Shown in pieces: positions 46,075 through 58,779 of a stretch of DNA of 64,000 nt (its first letter is position 1; each line of letters begins with the position of its first letter). The stretch covers positions 1,488,001 to 1,552,000 of the forward strand of contig OY288242.1 in NCBI GenBank assembly GCA_958450325.1, in the 5' to 3' direction. Under the pieces are notes generated by a model that saw only the letters and a list, made by a program, of their open reading frames with translations, made no database searches and was not told the origin of the DNA. The translations under genes were made by a program, and so were the position numbers. Origin of the DNA: Agrostemma githago (lineage: Eukaryota; Streptophyta; Magnoliopsida; Caryophyllales; Caryophyllaceae).

Positions 46075-48848
46075 ATGGAGAGAGAAAGTGACCATCCGAT
46101 GACTACCGAAGACCCTAACGGCATTACTCACACCACCACCGAAGCTACCACCGCAGACGGTGGAGCAACGTCACCGACGAAGAAGAAAAAAACCCGAGTG
46201 AGAGGACCATGGTCGCCGGAGGAAGACACTATATTAAGTGAACTGGTGGCCAAATTTGGTGCCAGAAATTGGAACCTCATGGCCCGCGGAATTCCCGGTC
46301 GGTCCGGTAAGTCATGCCGCCTTCGCTGGTGCAATCAGCTCGATCCTTCTCTCAATCGCAACCCGTTTTCCGGTGATCTTTCTTACTTACTTACTCGGTT
46401 TTTTTTAGCTCCTGTATTTGACGCTATTTGATTTGATTTGATTTTCGCAACTCGGTTTTTTGGGGATTTTGGTTTTTTGATGCCTGGAATTATTCTCTGG
46501 TGCAAATTGCGGTTTGTTGATGGTGATAGAATTGATGTATATGAATCATGAATGGTCCGAAATTTTGTTGCTCAACGCTTTGATCAAAGTTCGAATTTTG
46601 CTCTTTGTCTCACCATGCTTTCGGAATCAATGCGGTTCTTGTTTACCCGTGTTTGTCATTTCCAGTATTTTCAATGTTGGCTTGAATTTCTGTCCACATT
46701 GTTCGCTTGTTTTGTTAATCAGTCGTGTGTCCGGTGAATTAAAGTTTGTGCATTTGATGATTTTGTGTTGATATTTTGCTCGTTTTGGTCGTCCCTGTTG
46801 CTGTGTCGGTAAAAAATTCGATTTTTGGTGCACAGGAACGTGTTCTCGGACACATCTTCAAATAGAATGTTAATTATACGGAGTAAATACGAAGTAATTA
46901 GTGTCGTTTTGGAATGAGACTTAAAATCGTCAAAATTGATATTATATGCATCATATACTTGTTCCTGCCTATGCTATTGCGCTATGAAAATGTGTCGTAT
47001 TGGTAAGTGTCTATTGAGGACCCAATACTCATATCCTCGTAGTGCTCCATCGGATACAGGTATGACACCAAACTGCAGGGCATAAGTCCGAGCCCAAAAT
47101 TTAGGTGACTACTGACTACTGAACTGTGGGATATTGCTACGTTAGTTATCACATTTGAGTTAGAAACAATCAAAAGACTACTGTCGAAATTGTCATTTTG
47201 AGGGTCTAATCGTATTTCACAGAGCCCTATTGTAAGTTTCCTTAGTGTATATACTTGGTAAGAAATTTTGATAATTAATTGAGCCTGATGTTGGACCTTG
47301 CTTTTCACTGAGCACTGAGCAGGAGTGAACCTTGGGTGCGATGATTAGTCGGTGACAGTAGGACTGTGAGTATATAGGTTTTGTTAATGCACTGTCAACT
47401 TGGACTCTTGAACCTTAAGGCTAACCTTATAAATCCTCTTCTTCCTTCGATATGCCTTTCCCGATGTATTACCTTTTCATGCTCTGCTCATGAGCTCATC
47501 ACTAAGTATACATATTTTTAAGTTATTACTTGAGATACTGCTCGGTAAGTTACTGTATCTACAATCAAATGAATCAGCAATGCCTGATTATACCCTTTGT
47601 GGCTTTGTATCTGTTTTCATTTTCATAATTTGGTATCAGTAAATGGTTTTTTTTTGTTTTTTCTGAAATCTTGGGCTATTTTTGATGACAGATAGTGTCG
47701 TTTAGGAAGCTACTTATAAGTTGTTTATTTCCAAGACTAATGAGAGTCTTATCATTGCAGAAGAAGAAGATCGCATTCTTATTTCATCCCATGCGATTCA
47801 TGGCAACAAATGGTGTGTGATTGCGAAGCTTTTACCCGGTCGAACTGATAATGCTATCAAGAACCACTGGAATTCAACTATGAAACGCAGATATGATCGT
47901 GGTAAGTTGACCATGTATGCTAACACTTGTAGAAACAGGGCATCTTCAGAGGATACAGTATCAGACGAGACTAATTTTTTCGAGGCTCACAAAATTAGAC
48001 AAGATGTAGAGTCAGCAGTAAAACAATGTCATCTGTCTACATATCAGGCAGCAGTCAGTGAGAACAGACACGATGTAAACATGGTGGTCAACAAATGCCA
48101 GCTGTCTGCTAACCACACTCTCGTGAGTGACAACAACCAAGATGTGACCATGGGAGTCAACCAAGGTACTTCATCTATAGTCCAGGCTCCAGTCAGTGAG
48201 AACATACGATATTCAATTCAAACTCCACATCCGCCTCCACTGGCATGGGTAAATCACCTTGTTCACCCATATCCTCAGTTTGTTCCTCATTATCCTACTC
48301 CTGATGTCGCTCACTCTGTTGAACCTAAAGAGCATTCTTCTCCCACTCGTCCTATTCCTCGTGTAGGTGCCTTTAATATCTATCATCCGCCACTTCCCAA
48401 ATCCGTGCCTATGGAGGGTACTTCAGTAAATAACTTCTCACTCGAACATGAAATGTCCAAATTTCTTGATGGAATTCAGAGTGAACCGATTGTTTCTTCT
48501 CGGTGTGGCCATGGATGTTGTGCTACAAGTGGTGGTGAATCGAGTTCACTGTTGGGTCCAGAGTTTATTGATTATGAGGAGCCACCTTCATTCACATGCC
48601 ATGAGTTTGCCTCGTTAGCAAATGAATTGAACAATATTGCTTGGGTCAAAAGTGGGCTCGGCAGAAGAGAGCCTCAAGCGACATCTGCTGGAACTGATGA
48701 CTCTGGGCAGTGCACCCAAAAGAACAATGTGCAGTTTGAGGAAGGACAGTCGAAGCTGAGGGGGATGATGGCAGAAGTGATATCGACACAGATTCCCAGG
48801 CAAACGGTTACACTGCCAGCTGAAGTTCAGGGATTGAGCTGTTTATAA
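46075..48848 (+). CDS. R2R3-MYB transcription factor (MYB1/25/109-like)
   Basis: Exons 46075-46372 and 47761-48848 join in phase 1 with a 1388-bp intron, giving 461 residues. A Lys-rich stretch precedes R2 (about 43-92: RGPWSPEEDTILSELVAKFG, WNLMARGIPGRSGKSCRLRW). R3 follows (about 98-143: EEEDRILISSHAIHGNKWCV, LPGRTDNAIKNHWNSTMKRR). The regularly spaced Trp residues and the GRSGKSCRLRWCNQLDP signature place it near Arabidopsis MYB1, MYB25 and MYB109. The intron falls at the start of R3. The C-terminal half is Pro/Ser-rich without a motif I can name, and carries a twice-repeated VSENxxxV-type segment. It is a nuclear DNA-binding protein; targets are unknown. Confidence 0.93.
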
Positions 48849-49785
48849 ATCTACCCAACAAGAGTAACAAGTCAACAACGTACATGACAGTTGCATCACA
48901 TATGGGAGCATCACATCTATAATCTATTGTCCATGAAGTCATTTTTTTGCTGAATCGGTACATATCCTTGATATACATACTTGCACTATTTGTTTTATTG
49001 ATAAGGGGTGGGAATCTGAGTTCTTGAGAAATGTCGATGACGTGACGAATATTTTGAGATTTGTATAGACGAGCAACGGCCTTGGGGCTTAGGTCCTGTA
49101 ACTGCATCCACTATTGACATTGGTGAGATTACATGGTGTACTGTATTGGTGATGCCAGTATCAGTATGTAATAATTTTGTATGGCTTATATTACAAGAAA
49201 CTGGTACAAGTACTTGGCATTTATGAAACCTGCTAACTTACGTGATGTACTTGTTGATGAAAGCCCACCTGGTATAAAGACCCATGAATATTACTGGTGA
49301 CTGGTGAGTTGTGTTGTCTGTACACTGTAGCTGGAAATCGATCATGTGACGGATCATTGCTTTGTTTATTTATTTATTTATGCAATTACTAGTATAACAT
49401 CCATGATAAATCACGAGAGTTTATTGATGTCCCTATTAGGGATATTGAAATACTGTAAGGTTTATTATCAACATTGAACGCATTGAAACCAATTTATAAT
49501 GTTGATCTACGTATGTACTATGTACGCGGCTTTAGATTACACCATCAGAATACGACAACATAATTTGTGTTTTAGTTTACATTAGTGATGCGAAGTAATT
49601 AACCCTTTTTATTACTGATAGAATAACATTTGCTTATGTGTCAAGTTCACATTGATAATTTTGCCGCCAAAAGCCTTCAATTGTCCGTCATGGACTACTC
49701 CCTCCCATTAAATTCAAGGTTTAATTGAATACTCCTATTTGATTACTTTTAAGAAAACAGTTGGTCTCTTGCGTCGCAAGCTTAA

Positions 49786-49881
49786 GACGGGTCAAGTGGA
49801 TACCATTTGAGGGGAAAAGGACAAAGACCCACCAACCTCACTTTTGTCTTTTCCCCTCAAATGATGTCTACTTGACCCGTC
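49786..49881. mobile_element. Snapback MITE, near-perfect hairpin
   Basis: Two arms of about 41 nt (49786-49826 and 49841-49881), both beginning GACGGGTCAAGT when read inward, are complementary with about six mismatches. They surround a 14-nt loop. Related inverted words (TTGTGACGGATAT, CCGTCACAAAC) follow at 49893-49926 and 50008-50040. Confidence 0.75.
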
Positions 49882-50205
49882 ATACGTTTGTGACGGATAT
49901 CTCCGTCACAAACAAGAATTTGTGTTAAGAAAATGAGTCAAAAGTAAAGATATTTTCGGTAAATCAAATGGTTGCCTACCAAAATTAAAATGGATAGAAA
50001 TTAAGTATACAAATTCTTGTTTGTAACGGTCATATCCATCACAAGTGTATGACGGATCAAGTAGTACATATAGGACAAAAAAGTATAGTAAGAAATAGGA
50101 AATGCGATGCGATTACCTATCAAATACTCCGTAGTCAATACTTGACCCGTCATATCCTCGTGACGTATATACCCTCACAAAGGCATAAAAGGTGGAAAAT
50201 AAGAT

Positions 50206-50450
50206 TATACACCTGGCTGTACAATAACATTGTACAACAAAGGCAAAGTTTTTGAACTTTTGTGTATATTTGTTGAGTTTATAAAAGTTTCTGAGCTGAG
50301 TTGTAAGTTTTTGAGTTTAAACATTTATGTGATTTAAATCGACAACTTTAAGCTCAGAAAATTTACTGCAGAACTCTAAATCTTTGTGATAAAGCTCAAA
50401 ATCTTTAAATCAGTTGTACATATAGCTATGTATAACTGGTGGTATAATAC
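50206..50450. mobile_element. MITE related to 45003-45412
   Basis: The ends TTATACACCTGGCTGTACA and (reverse complement of the right end) TTATACCACCAGTTATACAT are inverted, with an AT-rich centre containing AGCTCAGAAA-type words like the relative. Confidence 0.6.
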
Positions 50451-50783
50451 TCTGATAAAAGATTTAATCGGATGATCGGTGATAGGAGTGTTAATAATTC
50501 CTCCGTTTGATGTTTCGATACAAGCATACAACCACATACCATTAAAAATCTCCCCACCCTTTCTCTCTCCCAACTTCCCCACTCTCTCCCTTCTCTTCTC
50601 TCCTTCTCCAACTCATCCATGGCGTTCCTCATTTACGTCCACCCTACTTCCTACTTCCTCCCTAACTAACCCATATCCAAATACACAAACTCCATTTAAC
50701 CCAAACCCGAACCCGAACTAGCTTATTTCCTAGGAGTACAAAAGTAAGTAACCCACCGCATTTTCCATTAAATGTAGCTAACA

Positions 50784-53700
50784 ATGGCAACACCATTACC
50801 AACACCGCCTCTCGGCGACATCGAACAAGGACCAATCTCCGCCGCCGTGGAAACCGCCAGCTCATGTGGGGAGTCGTGTACAATTGACAATGATGAGCAC
50901 AATAGAAGGTCATCTTCTGCTTCCTTCTCTTCCTGTTATTCATCCGAGTGTTCTGTTGCGGATATAGAAACTGGGGGCGGTGGCGGTGGTGACGTGGCGG
51001 CGGCGGCGGAAAGGGGTAAAGTGAGTGTGCATTCGTCAAAAGTGGATATAGATTGTAGGATATGTCACCTGAGCTTAGATGGGTCGGACCCTGAATCCGG
51101 GTTTCCGATTGAGTTAGGGTGTTCTTGTAAAGAGGATTTAGCTGCCGCCCATAAACATTGTGCTGAAGCTTGGTTTAAAATCCGCGGTAACAAGTATGTC
51201 TCTCGTCCCGTTCATTTGTTTACCTTTTATATTCATCGTTCAAAGTACTTAAATTGCTGCTGCTGCGGGTTTGATTAGTATAGTACTTAAATTGTTGGAT
51301 TGCTTAGGGAATGCGCACTTGGTCGCATTCAATTAGGAGAGAGTGATTCGGACCTCGGAAATATTGCCAACAAATCCACAATACCTTCGCCTTAACAAAA
51401 TCATTAGACTGACACATCTTCGTTAATTGTAGATTTGGATGTTTTACGGATTTGGGTGTTCAAGTTATCAGATTTGGTATTGATATCGTTTCTGGTGCTT
51501 TGATAAGGTCACATTCATCCGATTCCATATTTACAATGAGACTTTCTCTTTTTAGGCGCGATGAAAAAAATTGATAGTAAGATGCAGAAAATGGGCTGTA
51601 AACTAATGTGCTAAAGATATGGTGATGCTGTAAAGTTAGGGTTACGGACGTTTTGTTTGTTGGAGGAAAAAATTGATAGTAAGATGCAGAAAATGGGCTG
51701 TAAACTAATGTGCTAAAGATATGGTGATGCTGTAAAGTTAGGGTGAGGGACGTTTTGTTTGTTGGAGGAAAAAAGGGGGAAGTGTTAAAAGGAAAGTAAA
51801 GTAAGGTTAGTTGAATGAAGGAATCAACTGAACAAGCAAAAGTCGGAGAGGACCATGTCCATCTCCGCTTTGTTTGTTAATTTAATCTTTTCGGGTTCAT
51901 TACGTCTGTACTAAGCAATCTTAATGATTCTTGATTGTTTTTTGTATGAGTTGATGATTTTTCAGGTGACTGTTCATTCAGCATGAATATTAAGTATACT
52001 TGTTCCCCCCATGTGAGTAGAAAAGCTGACTTTATGGGTTAGGTGTTAGTTGAGGACTTTAGGGTGAGATCCATCTGACTCTTCTCATGTGAACTGTTGC
52101 TGATAAATTCATAAATTTCCCTTTTAATGTCACCTCTGTTTATCTTTAGTAGTTGTATCCCCGGGACGGGATGTTAATAGCCTGACATTGAAAATGGTTG
52201 TTATTTGCGGCAAAATAACGCCCGTGTATTGTTGGCCTAATGCAAACACATTTGTATCGGAATATCCTTCGTCAAATTGCTTAAGCTATATTCTTCAATG
52301 GGCAAGTAGCATTTTTGGTTGGAAGGCATAAGTAGTATTGACCTATTTCGTTGGGATGTTTCCATAAAGATATAATGACATTTATGGCTCTAACATGAGA
52401 CTTGTTCACTTATAATATCATTAGTACTGTACCGTAATTTTTTTCATTTGGATTTTTTTGTTCTGTTCGATTCAAAAAACAGTAAATTGTTTGTTCCTTA
52501 CTCCGTACTTTAGAAAATAAAGCTTGGTTAACTATTGAGGAACTTTCTTTTTTTTGCATTTTTCTTGATTGGCTTGTTCTCTATCGTCTCCGCACTTATG
52601 TCAGTGAGTGTACACGGGTCTCTAACCTTCTAGCTAGGTGACTATGTATGTGAATGTCTTAGGCTACTCTCAACCCTCGCAGGACATTTACGTTGCAATA
52701 TCCCATAGATGTGTCCCTTGCTTGGGTCAGTTTTAGTTTCACTTCAGTTCAGCTCCAGGAGACATATTTTGTCTCTATATTTCAGTTAGTTTCAGTTAAA
52801 TTAAGTTCAGTTAAGTTAAGTGAAGTCAGTTTCAGTCCAAAAGAACATGACCTTACTGTCTCATATTTTTTCCATGTCTAACAGAAGTTGAGAACCATTG
52901 CTGAAATGACCTGATCGTGGAGTATATATATATTACTAGTAGTAGTTAGTTACTTTGTCAAAGAGTTCTTTTGAGATAGTATAAGCCTTTTTTTCAGGGT
53001 CGCGAGCGTTTTTGTATTAAGGGTAGGATTCAGCATTTTGAAGGCTCATAATTTCCAAATTTTTATCCAGTGTTATCACTCTTGAATAGTATATACCGAG
53101 TATCAACTTCTCAATTAGTTGCATCTTATCTTTTAGATAACGAAGTATTTAGATTTAGAAAACTAGATTCCAAAAATGCTAGAGTACCAAATAATAGCCA
53201 AAATTACTTGCAGAAACGATCAGTTAAGCACTGCACACTGTTGACCCCGATTGTGTCATTTACTGACTCATAATACATGCATGATCTGATTATTTTGAAG
53301 CTGATCCCATCCAGTGACCCTACCAAGTTTGATTTGGTTCATTATCATAGTGTCAGAAGCTAGATATATGCAACATGTGTCTTGACTCGGTATTTGTCAT
53401 ATTTGTAAGATAGAACCACGATTCATTATTGAACCTTTCTTTCCTGTGTTGAGAATTTGAGACGTTCATCTTTTTCTACAAGAGGTGCTCTTTTTGCATC
53501 TTTTCTCTAGATGTCACATTGGTACATGTTCTGATGTTCTTCTCCTTTATATGTTTGGAGCATTGCATCTGTATCTAGCAGAAATTTGCTTTAATAATTT
53601 AAAGTTCAGTGTCTGAAGCATCTTACAAACTTCTCCGTACTAGACTACTAGCTAAAGTTTTTTTTTTTTTCTTTTTTTTAAATGTTATTCGTTTTATTTT

Positions 53701-54242
53701 GGTAAAATCAACGACACCACTAACCATGTCTACACTATTGGCGAGACAAAAAGTATCTCACATGAGTGCTTGTGCAAGTGTCCGGTTTGGCTATTATGAG
53801 AAATTATCTTGTTTTTGGTTTAAAAATGGAAGTGACCGTCATGCTCATGTCTGAGAGTATAGAGTGTCGGAGAAGGTACACATATCTTGGGTGATCTCAT
53901 CATAGCCCCCATGACCATTTTTTGAAACTCAATGTGTTAGTTCGTCGCTTAATATCTTACCTATTAGGTTCTTGGCTTCCTGATATCGTGATAAAATGCA
54001 GAACATGTGAAATATGTGGGTCGATAGCTCGGAATGTAGTTGGAGTTGGAGTGAATGAAGTAGAAGTGATAGAGCAATGGAACGAGGCTAATGACAGTAC
54101 ACCAACAACGGTTTCTGTGGGACCGCACCCTGGCGAAACACAACATTTCTGGCAAGGACACAGGTTCCTGAATTTCCTACTGGCATGTATGGTCTTTGCC
54201 TTTGTCATCTCCTGGCTCTTTCACTTTAACGTCCCCTCCTGA
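50784..54242 (+). CDS. RING-CH (RINGv) membrane E3 ubiquitin ligase
   Basis: Exons 50784-51193 and 54002-54242 join in phase 2 across a 2.8-kb intron, giving 216 residues. After a Ser/Gly-rich N-terminus (about 1-88), the RINGv domain supplies its ligands in order: CRIC (from residue 90), CSCK, HKHC and, across the splice junction, CEIC. The Cys-Cys, Cys-Cys, His-Cys, Cys-Cys series is the C4HC3 pattern. The conserved Trp lies in AEAWFKIRGNK. A C-terminal hydrophobic helix (FLNFLLACMVFAFVISWLF) anchors it in a membrane. Such proteins ubiquitinate membrane partners; the substrate is unknown. The intron contains a 102-bp tandem duplication. Confidence 0.9.
51571..51774. repeat. 102-bp tandem duplication in the RING-CH intron
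   Basis: Two nearly identical units start TTGATAGTAAGATGCAGAAA at 51571 and 51673. They differ at a couple of bases (GGTTACGG against GGTGAGGG). Confidence 0.9.
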
Positions 54243-55300
54243 GATTCTGAAATCAAGCCTGTTTTCAAGATAATCTACAGCTCTCATAAAAAGGTGCCGT
54301 GTATGTGTATATCCTCTAAGAAGCGAATGCCGTGTAGGCTATTATGAAGTTTGTTTATATGGTTAGGTTAGTCCCAGGTGAGGTTTTACAGTTAGTTTTA
54401 CTTGCTGTTGGAATCCGTATTGTTATAAGTTTAGAGAGCAAATGTGTAAGGCTATTCGCTTGTACTTGAAACATGATTTGGTCGGTATGAGTGCTCTGTA
54501 TTGAGTTCTTAGTTCTCACCCAAAGACGGTTTTTATGTGCTTCTATGATAGGTAGTATCTCGCAAAATACCAACCAGAAGTTTCTCTATATTGTAATACG
54601 ATTAAGTATGTGCGGGTTGAAAAAAAATACAGGCTTGGGTACCACTAGTTTTAGGAGATCACTGAATTATTATTGGGTGGATAGACATGCGTGAATTTAT
54701 TAGTAGAACATCTGTTATGGCCCAAGTATTTTATTGGACTGCTGAACCCAATTTTGACATATATTCATTCTGGGCTTAAAGGGGTTCTCCGCATGGTGGT
54801 TGCAAAGCACACCATTTATTATGAGACGGTCTTGCGTACAATTAAGATCTTTTCATAATACGGAATAACAATAATCCATAACTTAACTATTCCTCTTTGG
54901 CAAATGAAAGAGCATGGTTTGGGTTATGTAGTCGAATAGGAGTATTGAAATCTAAGTGACCAAATTAGTGTGATCGTTTAAAATAACTAAGGTCATAATA
55001 TGTGTTATTAAGACTGATATTTTTGAGATTATGAGACATTATTATGAGGCCATTAACTTAGTAATAATGTCACATAATCCTCCCTAATAATTAATATCAT
55101 TGTAACCATCATTTTTTGTCGTAAAAATAGGATGTTAATTATGTGAGAAATGGACACAATAATGACATACTCCGTACAACATAGGGGTAATACCGTAATA
55201 CACAGAACAGTAAAATAATTTCAATTAAATTCTTCATCGATCAGAACTTACAGCTTGGGACTTGGGGCGTGAACACTGTGGAGACTCTAGCAGTGAAGGT

Positions 55301-55788
55301 GTTAGGAAATAAGTGTCTAACAATTGTTCTTTTGGGGTTTGAATTGATTTGAGAGCACAATATAGATGGCTGATTTGTGAGGATTTCGTGAGGGAAAACT
55401 TCGTTTGTTCCGAGGTTCCTATTATTTGGTGGTTCTATTGATCTCGTCTTCGTTGGAGACCGTTGGAGTTTGTTCGGATCTTGGTTGGCCGCAAGATCGT
55501 TTGTCCTTCGTCTCGTTGGTGAGTTCGTCGCAGGTCGAATTCAGTCTGGGTAGTCTCTTTCCAGTTTGAGATTACTATCTGGTTGATAGAGTTGATAATA
55601 CTTTTGGCTTTAGCTGTGAGCTATTAAGCGCGTGTATTACGGTCTACTGTTGTTCTATTATGTCCACAGTAGTGAATTTGGTCTCCTTGTCGGTGTGGAC
55701 GTTGATTTTGCTGGTGAATCACGTAAATCTGTGTCTCAGTTTATTATTGTTTGCTATTTGTTCTGTTCTTCTCGTGTAATTAACCAAC
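55301..55788 (+). mobile_element. Diverged LTR, relative of the solo LTR at 58383
   Basis: It starts TGTTAGGAAATAAGTGTCTA and CAATTGTTCTTTTGG, like 58383, and ends with GGTGAATCACGTAAATCTGT and a TTAACCA end parallel to the other's TATAACA. The middle differs. No target duplication was found, so borders are tentative. Confidence 0.45.
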
Positions 55789-56452
55789 CGTTGGTAACGA
55801 GACGCCTCCGTTACAACAGAAGGTATATATACAGGTTTAAAGGTTAGAATTTCGCACGTCGATCATCCTTCCAATTTCGCTTAAGAATGCCAATTTATCT
55901 CGCATTACGTGGTTGGAACCATGTTGGGTAATGTTTAGATACATTACTTTGTTTCTTCATGCAAAAGACAAATAAAGAATCAGAATATGAGATTGGAATC
56001 TGATCACAGAAGCTAGATGCACAGTTTTTGATTACAAGTAGATACTCATATTATGCATGCATGATGCATTGCTGGATGCGTGGATGGAAGGTGTTGGAGC
56101 ATTATTACCTACAGCATCTTGAAAGGTTACAATTCCTAGGAACTTCCTCTACTATATCTTCCAGAGATTCACCTCCTACTTTTATTTGATGCTATATATG
56201 GAGTATTATTGTAGCTACATACCCACCCAACTATAATAATCTCATATATAGGACGTAATTAAGTTCTGACAGTATGGTAATAAGCCGCCAAAATAACTCA
56301 ATTTTATTCGATTTCCCTGCTATATACCTTACCTTGCTAATCATTAAGCTTTGGGATCAAATGAATCCAAACTGAAGATTATGTTCCATCTAAACTGTAT
56401 ACCAAGTATCTTGAAAGCAATCTTGGTACTTCTTTTTAAGTAAGTCATGTCA

Positions 56453-56712
56453 TTTTTTATTTTATTTTTGGTGACGAGGGATTGAGGGAACCCACAACCG
56501 CTACCTTTGGTGCGCTCTGGGTAAACCCCGGGTGTACGCCGCAATAGTCTGCAAACCACGCACACCATGTAAACCGCCCTTTGGACGATAAGCTCGAAGT
56601 CTAGATGACATAGACTCAAGCCATACAACTCCCACAAGAACGCTCTTGTAGGGGCTTGAATCTTAGACCCATGGGGTTGTAGCCACATGTTTTAACCACT
56701 AGGCTCCACCCT
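56453..56712 (-). mobile_element. tRNA-derived SINE
   Basis: On the minus strand it runs from GGTGGAGCCTAGTGGTTAAA (box A) through AGATTCAAGCCCC (box B) to a body of about 180 bp and an A-rich tail (AAAAATAAAATAAAAAA). The open frame at 56344-56688 is only this SINE read through. A second box B (GAGTTCGAACCC, minus strand) at about 56763 marks an adjoining fragment. Confidence 0.75.
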
Positions 56713-57244
56713 TGACATATGCTGAGATTTCATTTGAAAGTTCAAGATATTGGAGCTGCCAGGGTTCGAACTCGTGACCTCTGGCTTTGATACTTTGATA
56801 TGTCAACCAGATCTTATGTTTAAGGCTCAATTATATTCTATTAATGCATTTAATTATATAATCCATTGACAGCCTAGTAGAACGGTAGATAATGAACAAC
56901 CCTATCATGGTTGAACTAACAAAAAACCACAAGACACTTACTTAAATAGACTAAAATCCTAAAATGTCACTGTATAACGATGTCATCTAGTAGTCAATAA
57001 TCAGTCGTTTCATTCAATAGTAAATTAGGTTAAAAGGGCCGTGTTGTATGCATCCTACCACTTGCTCAAAGATGGGTCTTGGAAGCTACTAGTATATGCT
57101 TAGCTTGTTGATTAGATTAATTTTATTTACCTAATCTTAGCACTTTGCCACTTCCTCATTTGTATGCTTTAGTCTTGTGTAAACTTTAAGTAATAATCTG
57201 GTCTACTTTCTGCATAATTCTTTTTGTCAAATTGTGATGTAGTA

Positions 57245-57335
57245 CATCCGTTTCGTTCATTTATTTGTCTTTTGTATTCATTGTTAGAAGTATATATTTT
57301 AATCAAAGTCAAACAAATGAACGAAACAGATGGGG
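57245..57335. mobile_element. Stowaway-like MITE
   Basis: CATCCGTTTCGTTCATTTAT faces AAATGAACGAAACAGATGGG; TA on both sides. Confidence 0.6.
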
Positions 57336-58053
57336 TAAGGAATTAGCAATTGGGTAAACGCATGTAAACTCGCCAATCTTTGGCTTTGATCCATTGGTTG
57401 ACGCATGATTTCGATGTATGCAGGGCGCATTTTTTTTTGCCCGAAAAATTTATTAGGAGTAAATAGGATTTATGTCACATCAATTCTGATCTAGTATTAA
57501 ATATCCAGGAACCACCGGGTGCACTGGTTTGCTATATATGCGTGTGGGAAACCCGGTTACAAAGTCTATCAATGTACTCAAAAGTAAATCGTTGAAGCTA
57601 ACGTTGCTGTTACTGATGACATAATTGATTGCTGTTGTAATTGTCGAAGCTAATCTGTAGCTGGTGAGTATTGTTGTTGAATGTGTTATGGATGCTACTA
57701 CTGCTTCTAGACATCTTTGTGCTGCTAACAAGCTAAGAGAACGAATGTTTGATGAGTTCGGGGAGGTAGTTGATGGAGAATGTGTTTAAATGGGTAACTC
57801 TTCATCTACTATGATCACATGCAAAGGCCAGACAAGATTATTCTCAAACTCACCTCAAGAAAACTCTTACAGTCTTACTTTAACCTATGTTTTGTATGTA
57901 CCCTCGTTACATTATCGAAACCAAAATTTATTTGTTTATTTGTTTTTATCGTCATCATTGTTAATTGTTATCATCATAATTAATCGATACTTCTAAATTA
58001 CCCTTTTACTACTAACCAGTTTTAAATACAAAATGTTTAAAGGAAACGAAATA
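57336..58053. other. AT-rich region, no supported gene
   Basis: A minus-strand frame (57480-57731) and a plus-strand frame (57790-57996) are open but match no family I know, and neither shows a clear domain. They may be fragments or chance. Confidence 0.3.
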
Positions 58054-58127
58054 CTCCTTCGTCCTTTAAAGATTGTCCCATTTTTTCTATTTAATGAAAC
58101 GTAACAATCTTAGTGAAACAGAGGGAG
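58054..58127. mobile_element. Short Stowaway MITE
   Basis: CTCCTTCGTCCTTTAAAGAT faces AGAGGGAG; TA on both sides, 74 bp. Confidence 0.65.
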
Positions 58128-58382
58128 TATATATATAATTAAGTAAATTACTACTACCTTCGGTTATTATTTTTCACCCAATTTCAAAATTATTTGTGAG
58201 AATATTTTACTGAATTAAATGAGACAAAATAAAAAGTGAACAAAGAGAGTACTATAATATTTCAATTCAGATATTTCATTTTCCCCATTACATCAATAAT
58301 GTATGATTGTAAGATAATGGTCTCTTTCACTTTTTAGTGAAAATTAACAATCTCATGTACACATGTATATCAATTGCCCTTG

Positions 58383-58774
58383 TGTTAGGAATTAAGTGCC
58401 TTGCAATTGTTCTTTTGGATCTCGAATTAGTTTCCAACCTGAATCTGTTTAATTAGGAAAGTTTCTTAATTAATATCTGATTGATTAGAATTTTTTAATC
58501 AATATCTGAGTATCTGACCTAGGTTTCCTATTGTATAGGATTTTCTAATCTATTTAGGGTTTCTGTTTAGGTTGAGAGTATTATATAAACTCTCGTACCT
58601 CTACCCTAGAAATCATGATATCAGTCTGAAATCTGTAACCTCTCCTCAAATTAATAAAACTATCCCCTCCTTCTGTCCGTGAAGGTAGCTAACAGGTTGT
58701 TAGTGAACCACATAAATCTGTCTGTCTCTCGATTTTACGTTCTTATTTGTTTGTCTTTCTCTTACGTTATAACA
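58383..58774 (+). mobile_element. Solo LTR, 392 bp
   Basis: It begins TGTTAGGAATTAAG and ends CGTTATAACA (TG...CA). The same 5 bp, CCTTG, lies on both sides (58378-58382 and 58775-58779). A TATATAA at about 58583 fits an LTR promoter. This is what unequal recombination between the two LTRs of an element leaves behind. Confidence 0.9.
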
Positions 58775-58779
58775 CCTTG

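Larger units (their letters stand above)
48849..50780. other. Intergenic region with MITEs
   Basis: No gene is supported. The 3' flank of MYB runs to about 49200. From 49786 a snapback repeat and related inverted sequences fill up to about 50190, and a further MITE covers 50206-50450. Pyrimidine-rich sequence at 50540-50700 is probably the RING-CH leader or promoter. Confidence 0.4.
54243..57240. other. Intergenic region, LTR and SINE remnants
   Basis: No intact gene is supported. The RING-CH 3' flank is followed by an LTR relative (55301-55788), then by SINE sequence at 56453-56830. The rest is AT-rich and unremarkable. Confidence 0.4.

Noticed and set aside
56344..56688. 114-residue minus-strand frame with WLQPHGSKIQAPTRAFLW
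   Set aside because: It reads through a tRNA-derived SINE; box A, box B and A-rich tail are present.
57480..57996. Frames of 83 and 68 residues considered as a gene fragment
   Set aside because: No domain, no splice context and no repeat family could be named.
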